64,000 nucleotides of DNA from Cupriavidus sp. U2 (GCF_009663685.2 NZ_RCOG02000002.1:186001-250000), one strand, 5' to 3'. Shown: positions 16,310-25,294, numbered from the stretch's first letter. Numbers and translations: made by a program. The notes: generated by a model not told the origin, from the sequence alone.

Positions 16310-16804
16310 CTAGCGCAACAGGAATGCGATGTCGTCGGCCGTGATGACCGACACCGGAATACCCTTGCGACGCTGAAACAGGATGTGTTGCTGCACGCGG
16401 CTGCGCTGCTCGGCAAACGTGGCCGGATCGATCGGCGTGCCAGCGCGCGCGTAGTGTTGCACCAGCAGCTTGTAGGCGCGATGCCGGATCTGCAGCGTCT
16501 CGTTGTCGGCGCGCAGGCGCTGCCATTCGGCAGGGCTCAGGTCCAGCGTGTGGTTGAGTTCGTCGACCGTGCGCGCATGCAGGTCGCGATACATGTCGCG
16601 CTCGGCTTCGGCGCGATGCAGTTCGTCGCGCAGCGCCATGATCTTGTGCTGCAGCTTGAGCGTCTGCCCCACGGCCGCCTGCATGCCCTTGGCCGCCTCC
16701 AGTGCCTGGTTGGCGGCCGCAACGGTGCTTTTCCACAGGCCGCGGTCGGCGCCTGCGTCGCGTTCCGGCGACCAGACGTCCGACGCCTTGATCGTTGTAT
16801 CCAT
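16310..16804 (-). CDS. Hypothetical coiled-coil protein
   Basis: 164 residues from ATG 16804, which has AGGGG at a good distance. The composition is charged and helical, with heptad-like spacing from about residue 25 to 110 (LQHKIMALRDELHRAEAERD). No signal peptide, membrane segment or cysteine cluster is seen. I do not recognise the family. It is convergent with the cyclase gene, 33 bp apart. Coding is supported by codon use and the ribosome site. Confidence 0.6.
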   Translation of the reverse strand: MDTTIKASDVWSPERDAGADRGLWKSTVAAANQALEAAKGMQAAVGQTLKLQHKIMALRDELHRAEAERDMYRDLHARTVDELNHTLDLSPAEWQRLRADNETLQIRHRAYKLLVQHYARAGTPIDPATFAEQRSRVQQHILFQRRKGIPVSVITADDIAFLLR

Positions 16805-17277
16805 GATTGACCCCTGAGACTTCTTGTTTGTCACTTCACCCGAAAACCGAAAAGACCGGATATCCCGAATCGGCCAGCGCCTCGTTGTGCGATGGTCCAT
16901 CTCAACCTTGTTGCATTGTTTGTGGTCGCCGTGTCGCACCGCAGCTTCAGCACGACGCTGTCGGTGCGGCAGCCAACTGAGATAAATCGTAGTGAGATGT
17001 CCGACCTGAGCCAAGTCAAAGATGTGCAGATCTGATCTGGCAGGTACAACGATGCCAAAAAACGACAGGCGCCCGGTCCGGCCGGGACGGGAGAGAGGCA
17101 GACAAAGCAGACAACACCACGTAAACCCCGAGCATCAAGCAGACGTTTTGACAGGGTTTTGACAGTTTCACGCTTCTAGAATTCGGGCCATGGCTACTGC
17201 TGTCTCTTCGTGGATGGTGGTAAATAGCCAAAAACCTAAAAGCACAACCCAAATTCCAATAAGACAGGAGACACGCG
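16805..17277. other. Intergenic region between the coiled-coil gene and tctC
   Basis: 473 bp without a credible gene. The half nearest tctC holds an 11-bp-spaced direct repeat (17146-17165) followed by TAGAAT (17177-17182). The half nearest the coiled-coil gene shows nothing recognisable. Confidence 0.6.
17146..17165 (+). promoter_or_regulatory. Tandem TTTTGACAG repeat, candidate OmpR-type operator or -35 region of tctC
   Basis: TTTTGACAG occurs at 17146 and 17157, exactly one 11-bp step apart. Both contain a perfect -35 hexamer TTGACA. Direct repeats on one face of the helix are what OmpR/PhoB-family dimers bind. TctD-type regulators control tctC homologues elsewhere, so a link with the regulator at 194-898 is possible but unproven. 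Confidence 0.5.
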
Positions 17278-18246
17278 ATGCCTCGCGCGCTTGCCCGCTT
17301 TACCCATGTCTTCGTCGCTTCGGCTGCGCTGGCTGCTGCCGTGGTGGCCGCACCGGCTTATGCCGTCGACAACCTCAAGGTGATGATCGGCGCCAACCCC
17401 GGTGGCGGCTTCGACCAGACCGGCCGCTCGCTGGGCGCGGCCATGGTGGCGGCTGGCACGGCCAAGTCGGCTTCGTATGACAACAAGGGCGGCGCGGGCG
17501 GCACCATCGGCCTGACGCAGTTCGTGAACACCGACAAGGGCAACCCGAACGCGCTGATCGTGACGGGCGCCGTGATGGTCGGTGCCATCGAGACCAACCA
17601 CCCGCCGGTGACGCTCAAGAACGCCACGCCGATCGCACGCCTGTTCGCCGACACGATGGTGATCACGGTGCCGGCCAGCTCGCCGATCAAGTCGATGAAA
17701 GACCTGACCACGCAGCTCAAGGCCAATCCGGGCAGCGTCAGCTGGGGCGGCGGTTCGAAGGGTTCGATCGACCACATCCTGGCCGGCCTGATCGCCAAGG
17801 ACATCGGCGTGGATCCGAAGAAGATCAACTACGTGCCGTTCCAGGGCGGTGGCGAGGCTTCGGCGTCGATCCTCGGTGGCCACGTGACCGTCGGCATCGC
17901 CGGCGTGTCGGAATTCCTGCCATTCATCAAGACCGGCAAGATGCGCGCGCTGGCCGTGACGTCGAAGGACCGCACCGCCGACATCCCGACCCTGAAGGAA
18001 CAGGGCGTGAACGTCGAGATCTACAACTGGCGCGGCGTGTACGGCGCGCCCGGCATCACCGCCGACCAGCGCAAGGCCCTGATCGATGCCGTGGTGAAGG
18101 GCACCGAGAACCAGGTCTGGAAGGACGCGCTGCAGAAGAACGACTGGACGCCGTTCCTGCTGACCGGCGACGAGTTCGGCAAGTTCGTGGAAGCCGAATC
18201 CGCCCGTCTGGGCGCCACGCTGCGTGAACTGGGCGTAGCGAAGTAA
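17278..18246 (+). CDS. tctC: Tripartite tricarboxylate transporter substrate-binding protein (Bug family)
   Basis: 322 residues with a cleavable signal peptide ending near AYA (about residue 29). The Bug signature GANPGGGFDQTGRSL lies at the start of the mature protein and is followed by YDNKGGAGGTIGL. It captures citrate-like or other carboxylates in the periplasm. tctB and tctA follow on the same strand, but 340 bp separate tctC from tctB, so tctC may be expressed at a higher level. Confidence 0.92.
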   Translation: MPRALARFTHVFVASAALAAAVVAAPAYAVDNLKVMIGANPGGGFDQTGRSLGAAMVAAGTAKSASYDNKGGAGGTIGLTQFVNTDKGNPNALIVTGAVMVGAIETNHPPVTLKNATPIARLFADTMVITVPASSPIKSMKDLTTQLKANPGSVSWGGGSKGSIDHILAGLIAKDIGVDPKKINYVPFQGGGEASASILGGHVTVGIAGVSEFLPFIKTGKMRALAVTSKDRTADIPTLKEQGVNVEIYNWRGVYGAPGITADQRKALIDAVVKGTENQVWKDALQKNDWTPFLLTGDEFGKFVEAESARLGATLRELGVAK

Positions 18247-18586
18247 GACCTGCCTCAAGGGACCGGGCGCACGCCACGCCATATCGGCACGGCCGCCTCG
18301 GTTCCGCATGTCGACGACCGGCCGGCCACCGCCGCCGGCGCCGCCAGTGAAGTAGTAGAAGTACGAAAAAGTAATACGAGACAGCAGTACAACATTTCGT
18401 TACCCGAGTCGCGGAAGTTTGCTTCACCCTGTCGTTCCCGCCCGGCTGCCGATCCGAGATCGGCACGCACGGAGGACGGCACGGGGCCCCGGTGCCGCCA
18501 TCCCCTGCGCAACACCGAAAAACAGACCCATCACGTCACCGGGCCCCGTGACCGCGCGGGTGGCAGGACCATCCGAGAGCCCCACC
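18247..18586. other. Spacer between tctC and tctB
   Basis: 340 bp with no convincing gene, no strong hairpin with a T-run and no recognised operator. It may carry an internal promoter or mRNA processing site, but nothing proves it. Confidence 0.5.
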
Positions 18587-19060
18587 ATGAAACCATCCCA
18601 CGTATCCATCGGCGTCGCCGTCCTGGCGTTGTCCGTGTTCTTCTTCGCCGGCATACCGGGCATTTCGGGCGACGAGGGCTATGCCGGCCTGTCGCCACGC
18701 TTCGTGCCCACGCTGGTGGCCATCGGCCTGGCCGTCTGCGGCGCGCTGCTGCTGTGGCAGGGCGTGCGCGGCGGCTTCCGGAACATGCCCGAGGAAGATG
18801 CCGAGCTGCCCGCGGCGCCGCACAACTTCAAGGGTTTCCTGTGGGTGGCCGCCGGCCTGGTGGCCAACATGGCGCTGATCGGCACGCTGGGCTTCGTGTT
18901 TTCGTCCACGCTGATGATGGTGTGCGTGGCGCGCGGCTACGGCAGCCGCCGCATCGTGCGCGACGCGCTGATCGGCCTGATGCTGACGCTGCCGATGTGG
19001 GCGCTGTTTGATTTCCTGCTCGGCATCAACCTGCCGCTGCTGCCCGTCGCGGGCTTCTGA
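18587..19060 (+). CDS. tctB: Tripartite tricarboxylate transporter small membrane subunit
   Basis: 157 residues with four predicted membrane helices, the usual TctB size. It begins MKPSHVSIGVAVLALSVFFF. A charged cytoplasmic loop (MPEEDAELPAAPHNFKG) lies between the second and third helices. TctB assists TctA, whose gene starts 24 bp downstream. Confidence 0.88.
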   Translation: MKPSHVSIGVAVLALSVFFFAGIPGISGDEGYAGLSPRFVPTLVAIGLAVCGALLLWQGVRGGFRNMPEEDAELPAAPHNFKGFLWVAAGLVANMALIGTLGFVFSSTLMMVCVARGYGSRRIVRDALIGLMLTLPMWALFDFLLGINLPLLPVAGF

Positions 19061-19084
19061 TCCACGCCTACGGGAGACACTGAC

Positions 19085-20599
19085 ATGGATACCCTGAACC
19101 AGCTGATGCACGGCTTTGCCGTGGCCATCACGCCAATCAACCTGATGTGGGCCCTGGTGGGCTGCTTCCTGGGCACCGCCATCGGCGTGCTGCCCGGCAT
19201 TGGTCCGGCCCTGACCGTGGCCATGCTGTTGCCGCTGACAGCCAAGGTGGAGCCCACGGCCGCGCTGATCATGTTCGCCGGCATCTACTATGGCGCGATG
19301 TACGGCGGATCGACCACGTCGATCCTGATGAACACGCCGGGTGAATCGTCGACGATGGTCACCGCGATGGAGGGCAACCTGATGGCCAAGAATGGCCGCG
19401 CGGGGCCCGCGCTGGCCACCGCCGCAATCGGCTCGTTCGTGGCCGGCACGATCGCCACCGTGCTGCTGTCGATGTTCGCGCCGGTGGCGGCCGACGTGGC
19501 GCTGCAGTTCGGCCCGGGCGAGTACTTCATGATCATGCTGCTGGCCTTCACCACGGTGTCGGCCGTGCTGGGTTCGTCGCTGCTGCGCGGCATGACCAGC
19601 CTGTTCCTGGGCCTGGGCATTGGCCTGATCGGCATGGATTCGCTGTCTGGCCAGACGCGCTATTCGATGAACGTCCAGGAACTGTACGACGGCGTGGACA
19701 TCGTCGTGGTGGCCGTGGGCCTGTTCGCGGTGGGCGAGGCGCTGTTCAATGCGTTCTTCCCGCAGCCGGAGGGCTCGTTCAACAAGCTCAGTTCGGTGCA
19801 CATGAGCAAGTCGGACTGGAAGCGGTCGATCCCGGCCTGGATCCGCGGCACGTTCATCGGCTTTCCGTTTGGCCTGATCCCGGCCGGCGGTGCCGAGATC
19901 CCGACCTTCCTGTCGTACGCCTCCGAGAAGAAGCTGTCGAACCACAAGGCGGAATTCGGCAAGGTGGGTGCCATCGAAGGCGTGGCCGGCCCCGAGGCGG
20001 CCAACAACGCCGCCGTGACGGCGACGCTGGCCCCGCTGCTGACGCTGGGTATCCCGACCTCGAACACCACGGCCATCCTGCTGGCGGCGTTCCAGAACTA
20101 CAACCTGCAGCCGGGTCCGATGCTGTTCCAGACCTCGGGCGACCTGGTCTGGGGCCTGCTGGCGTCGCTGTACATCGGCAACGTGATGCTGCTGGTGCTG
20201 AACCTGCCGGCGATCGGCCTGTGGGTGCGCATGCTGCGCGTACCGACGCCGCTGCTGTACGGCGGCATCCTGATTTTCGCCGGTCTGGGTGCGTACGGCA
20301 TCCGCCAGTCGTGGTTCGACCTGCTGCTGTTGTTCGTGATCGGCCTGCTGGGCATGGCCATGCGCCGCTTCGACTTCCCGACCGCGCCGGTGATCGTCGG
20401 CCTGATCCTGGGGCCGATGGCCGAGAAGCAGCTGCGCAATGCGCTGTCGATCGGCCAGGGCGACTGGACCCTGTTCGTCAAGCAGCCGATCTCGGCCACG
20501 ATCCTGGCCATGACGGTGGCCGTGGTGGTGGTGCCGCGCGTGCTGCGCTGGCACGCCAACCGTTCGTCGGCGCGCGCCGAGGCGGACAACGCGGCCTGA
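19085..20599 (+). CDS. tctA: Tripartite tricarboxylate transporter large permease subunit
   Basis: 504 residues with about 12 membrane segments. It has the TctA motif [21 protein letters not shown] near the N-terminus and the matching [16 protein letters not shown] in the second half. [17 protein letters not shown] stretch is strongly conserved in the family. It forms the sodium- or proton-driven transport channel with TctB and receives substrate from TctC. A UUCG hairpin follows. Confidence 0.95.
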   Translation: MDTLNQLMHGFAVAITPINLMWALVGCFLGTAIGVLPGIGPALTVAMLLPLTAKVEPTAALIMFAGIYYGAMYGGSTTSILMNTPGESSTMVTAMEGNLMAKNGRAGPALATAAIGSFVAGTIATVLLSMFAPVAADVALQFGPGEYFMIMLLAFTTVSAVLGSSLLRGMTSLFLGLGIGLIGMDSLSGQTRYSMNVQELYDGVDIVVVAVGLFAVGEALFNAFFPQPEGSFNKLSSVHMSKSDWKRSIPAWIRGTFIGFPFGLIPAGGAEIPTFLSYASEKKLSNHKAEFGKVGAIEGVAGPEAANNAAVTATLAPLLTLGIPTSNTTAILLAAFQNYNLQPGPMLFQTSGDLVWGLLASLYIGNVMLLVLNLPAIGLWVRMLRVPTPLLYGGILIFAGLGAYGIRQSWFDLLLLFVIGLLGMAMRRFDFPTAPVIVGLILGPMAEKQLRNALSIGQGDWTLFVKQPISATILAMTVAVVVVPRVLRWHANRSSARAEADNAA

Positions 20600-20630
20600 C
20601 GTCCGCCCGGGCGTTCCTGGCAGGAATCGG

Positions 20631-20650
20631 CAGGGGGCTTCGGCCCCCTG
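20631..20650 (+). terminator. GC-rich UUCG hairpin after tctA
   Basis: CAGGGGGC, loop TTCG, GCCCCCTG: an 8-bp perfect stem closed by a stable tetraloop, 32 bp after the tctA stop. There is no T-run behind it, so it may protect the mRNA end or work with Rho. Confidence 0.6.
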
Positions 20651-20695
20651 TATCATTGGCGCCAACAACATGCCGCGCGCCGAGGAGACCGGGAC

Positions 20696-21109
20696 GTGCC
20701 TGCCACTTTCACCATCGCGGATATCGATGCCACGCTCGAACGCGTGCTGGCGCCATGGGTGCGCCAGCTGGGCCTGCGCGCCGAGGCAGCGGACGCCACC
20801 GGCGTGACCCTGCGCCTGCCCTTCCAGGAAGCGTTTCGCCATGCCGGCGGCGTGGTGTGCGGACAGGTGCTGATGTCGGCCGCCGATACCGCGATGATCG
20901 TCGCCATCTCTGCCGCACTGGGCGCATTCCGGCCAATGACCACCGTCACGCTGACCACCAACTTCATGCGTCCCGTGATCGACGGCGATGTGCTGGTGCG
21001 TGCCAACGTGCTGCGCCTGGGCAAGACCGTGGTCTTCGGCGAAATCGCACTGACCGGCCAGGACGGCAAGGTCGCGGTGCAGGCCACCACCACCTACGCC
21101 CTGCTTTGA
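20696..21109 (+). CDS. PaaI-like hotdog thioesterase
   Basis: 137 residues from a GTG start preceded by GAGGAG. It is a single hotdog fold with FRHAGGVVCGQVLMSAADTAM and a following strand pair VTLTTNFMRPV. Hotdog enzymes of this group hydrolyse acyl-CoA or phenylacetyl-type thioesters; the substrate here is unknown. The patatin gene starts 8 bp downstream, so the two are probably co-transcribed and may act together in lipid turnover. Confidence 0.82.
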   Translation: MPATFTIADIDATLERVLAPWVRQLGLRAEAADATGVTLRLPFQEAFRHAGGVVCGQVLMSAADTAMIVAISAALGAFRPMTTVTLTTNFMRPVIDGDVLVRANVLRLGKTVVFGEIALTGQDGKVAVQATTTYALL

Positions 21110-21117
21110 AATCCAGG

Positions 21118-22011
21118 ATGTCCGACCTCAGCCCCCAACCCTTTGACCAGATCGTCTTTGCCGGCGGCGGCAACCGCTGCTGGTGGCAGGCTGGATGGTG
21201 GGATACCGTGGCGCCCGAACTGCACCTGCGGCCGCGCGTCATCGCCGGCATCTCGGCGGGCGCGGCCACGGCGTGCATGGTCTATGCGCACGATTCGCAC
21301 CAGACCATGGCCTACTACCGCGAGGTGCTGGCCAACAATTCGCGCAACGCCTACTGGGGCAACCTGCTGCGGCGCGAGCGCGTGTTTCCGCACTACGGCA
21401 TCTATCGCAACGCCCTGCTCTCGCTGTTTGGCGATAACCGCCTGCACCGGCTGCAACAGGCGCCCGAGATTCGCATTGGCGTGGCCCATATCCCGCGCTG
21501 GACCGGGCCGCGCCTGGCCGTGGCCGCAGGGCTGCTGGCGTACAACATCGACAAGCACCTGCTCAAGACACTGCATCCGCGCCTGGGCCGCAAGCTTGGC
21601 TTCCACCCCGAATTCGTGCTGGCGCAGGACTGCGGCTCGCCCGAGGATCTGGCCGATCTGCTACTGCAATCGGCCTCCACGCCGCCCTTTACGCCGGTGC
21701 TGCGCCGCAATGGCCATGCGGTGCTGGACGGCGGGCTGGTGGACAACGTGCCGGTCGATGCGCTCGATGCCACGCCGGGCAATGTCCTGGTGCTGGTGAC
21801 GCGGCTGTATCCGCGGCCGCGCCGCTTCGTCATCGACACGGGCGGCCAGCGCCGCCTGTATCTGCAACCTTCGCAACGCGTGCCGATTTCGAGCTGGGAC
21901 TACACCAGGCCCGAAGCCATGACGCATGCGTATGACCTGGGCCGGCGCGACGCGGAATCGTTCCTGCGCGACTGGCCCGTCATCCAGCAGGATCTGTTGC
22001 CGGCGTCATAG
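21118..22011 (+). CDS. Patatin-like phospholipase
   Basis: 297 residues. The oxyanion-hole motif is FAGGGNR (15-20), the nucleophile is S46 in GISAG, and the catalytic aspartate is about D204 in AVLDGGLVDN. All patatin dyad elements are therefore intact. No signal peptide is seen, so it is probably cytoplasmic or membrane-associated. It follows the thioesterase gene after 8 bp. Confidence 0.9.
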   Translation: MSDLSPQPFDQIVFAGGGNRCWWQAGWWDTVAPELHLRPRVIAGISAGAATACMVYAHDSHQTMAYYREVLANNSRNAYWGNLLRRERVFPHYGIYRNALLSLFGDNRLHRLQQAPEIRIGVAHIPRWTGPRLAVAAGLLAYNIDKHLLKTLHPRLGRKLGFHPEFVLAQDCGSPEDLADLLLQSASTPPFTPVLRRNGHAVLDGGLVDNVPVDALDATPGNVLVLVTRLYPRPRRFVIDTGGQRRLYLQPSQRVPISSWDYTRPEAMTHAYDLGRRDAESFLRDWPVIQQDLLPAS

Positions 22012-22082
22012 CCAAAGCGCCACGTGGCGCCGGTCAATTGTTTGGCATGCGGCGATGGTGCCGCGCAGGCAAGGAGGATTGA

Positions 22083-23564
22083 ATGACAAAGCGTCAGGCA
22101 TCAACCGAAACCGCAACCCAGGCAAGGACCGTGAAGACGCGTCGGCGCGCCAGCGAGGCCAGCGCCGAACCCGTTGTCGAACGGGTGCCGCGCAAGCGCG
22201 ATGCCCGCCCCAAGACACGCGAAGCCGACTTCGTGGTGATCGGTGCGGGCTCGGGCGGCGTGGCCGCCGCGCGGCGCGCCGCATCGCATGGCGCACGCGT
22301 GATTCTGGTGGAGCGCGATGCCGTCGGCGGCACCTGTGTCAATCGCGGTTGCGTGCCCAAGAAAATGCTGTCGTACGGTGCGGGATGGGCATCGATCCTG
22401 TCCACGTGCCTGTCGCACACGGGCGGCAAGGAAGACTGGCGCGATGCCATCGTGCGCGTGAATGCCGAGGTGGCACGGCTCAATGCGTCGTACAAGCAGC
22501 GGCTCAACGAGGCCGGCGTGGAGATCTGGCACGGCGAGGCGGGTTTCAACGCGCGCGGCGATGTCGTCGTCGGCAATGAAGTCATCCGCGCCCGCAAGAC
22601 GCTGATTGCAACGGGCGCCAGCCCGATCGATCTCCCGGTGCCGGGCGGCGAACTTGTCAGCTCTTCGGACGACCTGTTCACGTGGCAGACCGTGCCCGCC
22701 TCGATAGTCGTGATCGGCGGCGGCTATATCGCCGTGGAGATGGCATCGATCCTGTCTCGCTACGGCGTGAAGGTGGATCTGCTGGTGCGTGAGGACCGGC
22801 TGCTGCCAAAGTTCGATCACGATATTGCCGCTGCCCTGACAGAAGCCCTGATCGCCAAGGGCATACGCATACATTTCCGCACAGATGTCACAATGGTGTC
22901 GCAGTCGAACGGTGCATTCGACGTCTGCTACACGCAGGAAGACAATCGGGGTCGCACGCAGACCGTACGCACCCAGGCGGTGCTGGCCGCGATTGGCCGA
23001 AAGCCGAATGTGGATGGACTGGGTCTCGACGACCTGGGTGTGAAGAGCGATGCCAAGGGTGGCATCGAGGTGGACCGGCAGTTCCGCACCAGCGTGCGGT
23101 CGATCCACGCCATCGGCGATTGCATGGCAGACAACGTGCACCTGACGCCGGTGGCGATTGCGCAAGGCCGCTGGCTGGCGGATCGGCTATTCGGCCGGCG
23201 CGGTGACATGACGGACTTCGAATTCCTGCCCACGGCCGTATTCTGCGAGCCGGCAATTGGCGCCGTGGGGCTGACCGAGGCCCAGGCATTGGAGGAAGCC
23301 GGGGGCAAGGCCGACCGCATCCGCACCGAGATCAAGCGTTTTGTCTCGCTGGAAAGCCGCTTCGGCGGCGTGCCACAGCAATCGGTCTTCAAACTCGTGT
23401 TCAACGCGCGTAGCGGCCGGGTGCTGGGCGTCCACCTGATGGATGGCGCCGCACCGGAAATCGTCCAGACGATGGCCTTGGCGCTGCGGCTCGGCGCGAA
23501 GGCCTCGCATCTGCAAACCACCATGCCGCTGCATCCCACCGTGGCCGAAGAGCTGTTTGGCTAG
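22083..23564 (+). CDS. gor: Glutathione-disulfide reductase-like flavoprotein with a basic N-terminal extension
   Basis: 493 residues. AAGGAGG sits before the ATG, so the long N-terminus is probably real: about 48 Arg/Lys/Ala/Thr-rich residues precede the FAD motif VVIGAGSGG. The redox pair is C85 and C90 in GGTCVNRGCVPKKM. The NAD(P) motif VVIGGGYIAVEMA and the C-terminal HPTVAEE with the catalytic histidine are present. It reduces glutathione disulfide with NADPH. The stop overlaps the convergent DUF1232 gene by 4 bp. Confidence 0.88.
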   Translation: MTKRQASTETATQARTVKTRRRASEASAEPVVERVPRKRDARPKTREADFVVIGAGSGGVAAARRAASHGARVILVERDAVGGTCVNRGCVPKKMLSYGAGWASILSTCLSHTGGKEDWRDAIVRVNAEVARLNASYKQRLNEAGVEIWHGEAGFNARGDVVVGNEVIRARKTLIATGASPIDLPVPGGELVSSSDDLFTWQTVPASIVVIGGGYIAVEMASILSRYGVKVDLLVREDRLLPKFDHDIAAALTEALIAKGIRIHFRTDVTMVSQSNGAFDVCYTQEDNRGRTQTVRTQAVLAAIGRKPNVDGLGLDDLGVKSDAKGGIEVDRQFRTSVRSIHAIGDCMADNVHLTPVAIAQGRWLADRLFGRRGDMTDFEFLPTAVFCEPAIGAVGLTEAQALEEAGGKADRIRTEIKRFVSLESRFGGVPQQSVFKLVFNARSGRVLGVHLMDGAAPEIVQTMALALRLGAKASHLQTTMPLHPTVAEELFG

Positions 23565-23986
23565 TTGGCGAAGGGTGGAGGCCCGAGCCAGCGCCAGATG
23601 CCATAGGCCACCACCGCCCACACGCTCACCACCAGGACAACGCCCCAGCGACTGCGCGGCTTCGCGCCGCTGGCGGCCATCCACGCACTCGCCTGTTCCC
23701 GCGACGAAGCCAGCACGGCGGCGGGCATCAGCCTGACCGCCAGCCAGATCAGCGCAGGCAAGAGCAGCACGTCATCGATATAGCCGAGCACGGGGATGAA
23801 GTCCGGCACCAGGTCGATCGGACTCAACGCATAGGCCACGACGAACGCGCCCAGCGCCTTGACATACCAGGGCGTATCGGGATGCCGGCACGCGAACCAG
23901 AGCGCAACGCCATCGCGCTTGACGGCACGCGCCCAGGTGCGCAGGCGTTGGGTCAGGGGGAGCGAGGCGCTTTGATCAGGAGGCAT
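23561..23986 (-). CDS. YkvA-like DUF1232 membrane protein
   Basis: 141 residues. The DUF1232 core is at about 40-78: YVKALGAFVVAYALSPIDLVPDFIPVLGYIDDVLLLP, with the hallmark SPIDLVPDFIP. A second membrane helix lies near the C-terminus (VVLVVSVWAVVAYGIWRWL). The function of the family is not known. Confidence 0.85.
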   Translation of the reverse strand: MPPDQSASLPLTQRLRTWARAVKRDGVALWFACRHPDTPWYVKALGAFVVAYALSPIDLVPDFIPVLGYIDDVLLLPALIWLAVRLMPAAVLASSREQASAWMAASGAKPRSRWGVVLVVSVWAVVAYGIWRWLGPPPFAN

Positions 23987-24004
23987 CGTGATCGACGGGA
24001 CGGT

Positions 24005-24300
24005 TCAGATATCGAGCAGATCCTGCCGAATACCGAGGGCCGCGGCAACTTTCTCGCGTGACGCCTTGCGCAGCGTCGCGCGGCCCTCCTGCTGCGCGTA
24101 CGCAGACTGGGAAATGCCCAGCCGCTCCGCCATGACGGCCTGCGTCAAGCCCAGGTGCTCTCGCCACGCGCGTACCGGCGTAGCACCCCCGACCACACGT
24201 TTGACCACCGCATGCGGCACCAGTCTGCGTGCATCGCGATACGTGTCGAGGTACTCCGTATAGGGAATGACGACGAATGCAGGGGTCCCGTCACTTCCAT
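24005..24300 (-). pseudogene. XRE-family antitoxin, probably frameshifted near the N-terminus and without a toxin partner
   Basis: The intact frame reads AFVVIPYTEYLDTYRDARR, then VVGGATPVRAWREHLGLTQ and a full HTH (AERLGISQSAYAQQEG) to a stop at 24005. This matches RelB/HigA-like antitoxins that have a Phd-like FVVIPYEEY lead followed by an XRE domain. No ATG, GTG or TTG precedes FVVIPY in that frame before an upstream stop. The expected NIQLI lead is found one frame away, as if one base had been lost near 24300. A shorter 71-residue product from GTG 24220 would keep the HTH. No toxin gene adjoins. Confidence 0.55.
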
Positions 24301-24353
24301 GATCAGCTGGATGTTAATAGGTGGGTGTCCGTCGAAAGCCGGCACCACAAAAA

Positions 24354-24382
24354 CAAAAACGGACGCCTGAGCGTCCGTTTTC
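24354..24382 (-). terminator. Terminator of the tRNA-Phe transcript
   Basis: ACGGACGC (24359-24366), loop CTGA, GCGTCCGT (24371-24378). Read on the minus strand it is followed by a long T-rich run, and on the plus strand by four T residues, so it can act in both directions. Confidence 0.85.
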
Positions 24383-24389
24383 TTGAATC

Positions 24390-24465
24390 TGGTGGCCTGG
24401 GACGGAATCGAACCGCCGACACAAGGATTTTCAATCCTCTGCTCTACCGACTGAGCTACCGGGCC
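24390..24465 (-). tRNA. tRNA-Phe (anticodon GAA), CCA encoded
   Basis: 76 nt on the minus strand starting GGCCCGGTAGCTCAG, with D-loop GTCGGTAGAGC, anticodon loop TTGAAAA and T-loop TTCGATT, ending in an encoded CCA. The acceptor stem pairs GGCCCGG with CCAGGCC, leaving an apparent C-A mismatch at the fifth pair. The anticodon and T stems each contain a G-U pair. The overall fold is otherwise canonical. Confidence 0.93.
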
Positions 24466-24524
24466 AAAGAAGCGAAACTATAACCGTGGGACTGGCCCTC
24501 GTCAAGCGATTTCTGCGCCACGGC

Positions 24525-25241
24525 CTACTGTTCGGTCGGTTCGGGCTTGTTGCGGCCCAGCTCCACACCCAGCTGCTTGAGCTTGCGATACAGGTGGGTG
24601 CGCTCCAGGCCGGTCTTTTCCGCCACGCGGGTCATGCTGCCGTGTTCGCGTACCAGGTGATACTCGAAATACGCCCGTTCGAACAGGTCGCGCGCCTCGC
24701 GCAGCGGCATGTCGAACGAGAACTGCATTTCGCCCTCGGGCACGCCGCGCGACGGGTTGCCGTTGGCGGCCACCTCGGCAGGTGCCTCGGCCGGCGCGAC
24801 GGTGGCGGCGGCCGCCTCCGGCATGCCGGTCGCGGTCAGCGGAGCGGGGGCCGCAGGCGCGGTGCGTGGGCGCTCGATGCCGCGGGCCAGGCCGGCTTCC
24901 ACGGCAGACAGCAGCTTCTGCAGCGCGATGGGCTTCTCAAGGAAATTCAGCGCGCCGATCTTGGTGGCTTCCACGGCGGTATCAATCGTGGCGTGCCCCG
25001 ACATCATGATGACCGGCATCGTCAGATAGCCCTGCGCCGACCACTCCTTGAGCAGCGTTACGCCATCGGTATCCGGCATCCAGATATCGAGCAGCACCAG
25101 GTCAGGCGTGGCGTTCGCACGGTATTCACGCGCCTTCTGGGCGTTTTCCGCAAGCTCGACCACATGCCCTTCGTCACTGAGAATCTCCGAGAGCAGCTCC
25201 CGGATTCCCATTTCGTCATCGACTACGAGGATGGTTGCCAT
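24525..25241 (-). CDS. NtrX-like response regulator without the AAA+ domain
   Basis: 238 residues; ATG 25241 follows GAGGGGAAGT. The receiver domain (1-120) begins MATILVVDDEMGIRELL, with the phospho-acceptor in LVLLDIWMPDTDG and the lysine in LEKPI. A 60-residue Ala/Pro linker follows where classical NtrX has its sigma-54-interacting AAA+ ATPase. The C-terminus is a Fis-type HTH (MTRVAEKTGLERTHLYRKLKQLG). It should bind DNA but cannot remodel sigma-54 polymerase. The gene lies 53 bp downstream of its partner kinase gene. Confidence 0.9.
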   Translation of the reverse strand: MATILVVDDEMGIRELLSEILSDEGHVVELAENAQKAREYRANATPDLVLLDIWMPDTDGVTLLKEWSAQGYLTMPVIMMSGHATIDTAVEATKIGALNFLEKPIALQKLLSAVEAGLARGIERPRTAPAAPAPLTATGMPEAAAATVAPAEAPAEVAANGNPSRGVPEGEMQFSFDMPLREARDLFERAYFEYHLVREHGSMTRVAEKTGLERTHLYRKLKQLGVELGRNKPEPTEQ

Positions 25242-25294
25242 ACTTCCCCTCTTAACCCCACCGCAGCGCAACCGGAGGCGCCGGCGCGCAAGAT

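Noticed and set aside
16831-17252. Two minus-strand frames in the tctC upstream region
   Set aside because: No ribosome site, atypical composition and overlap with the putative tctC control region.
24145-24348. 67-codon minus-strand frame next to the antitoxin
   Set aside because: It is the other reading frame of the damaged antitoxin; only its NIQLI stretch has meaning, as the displaced lead of that gene.
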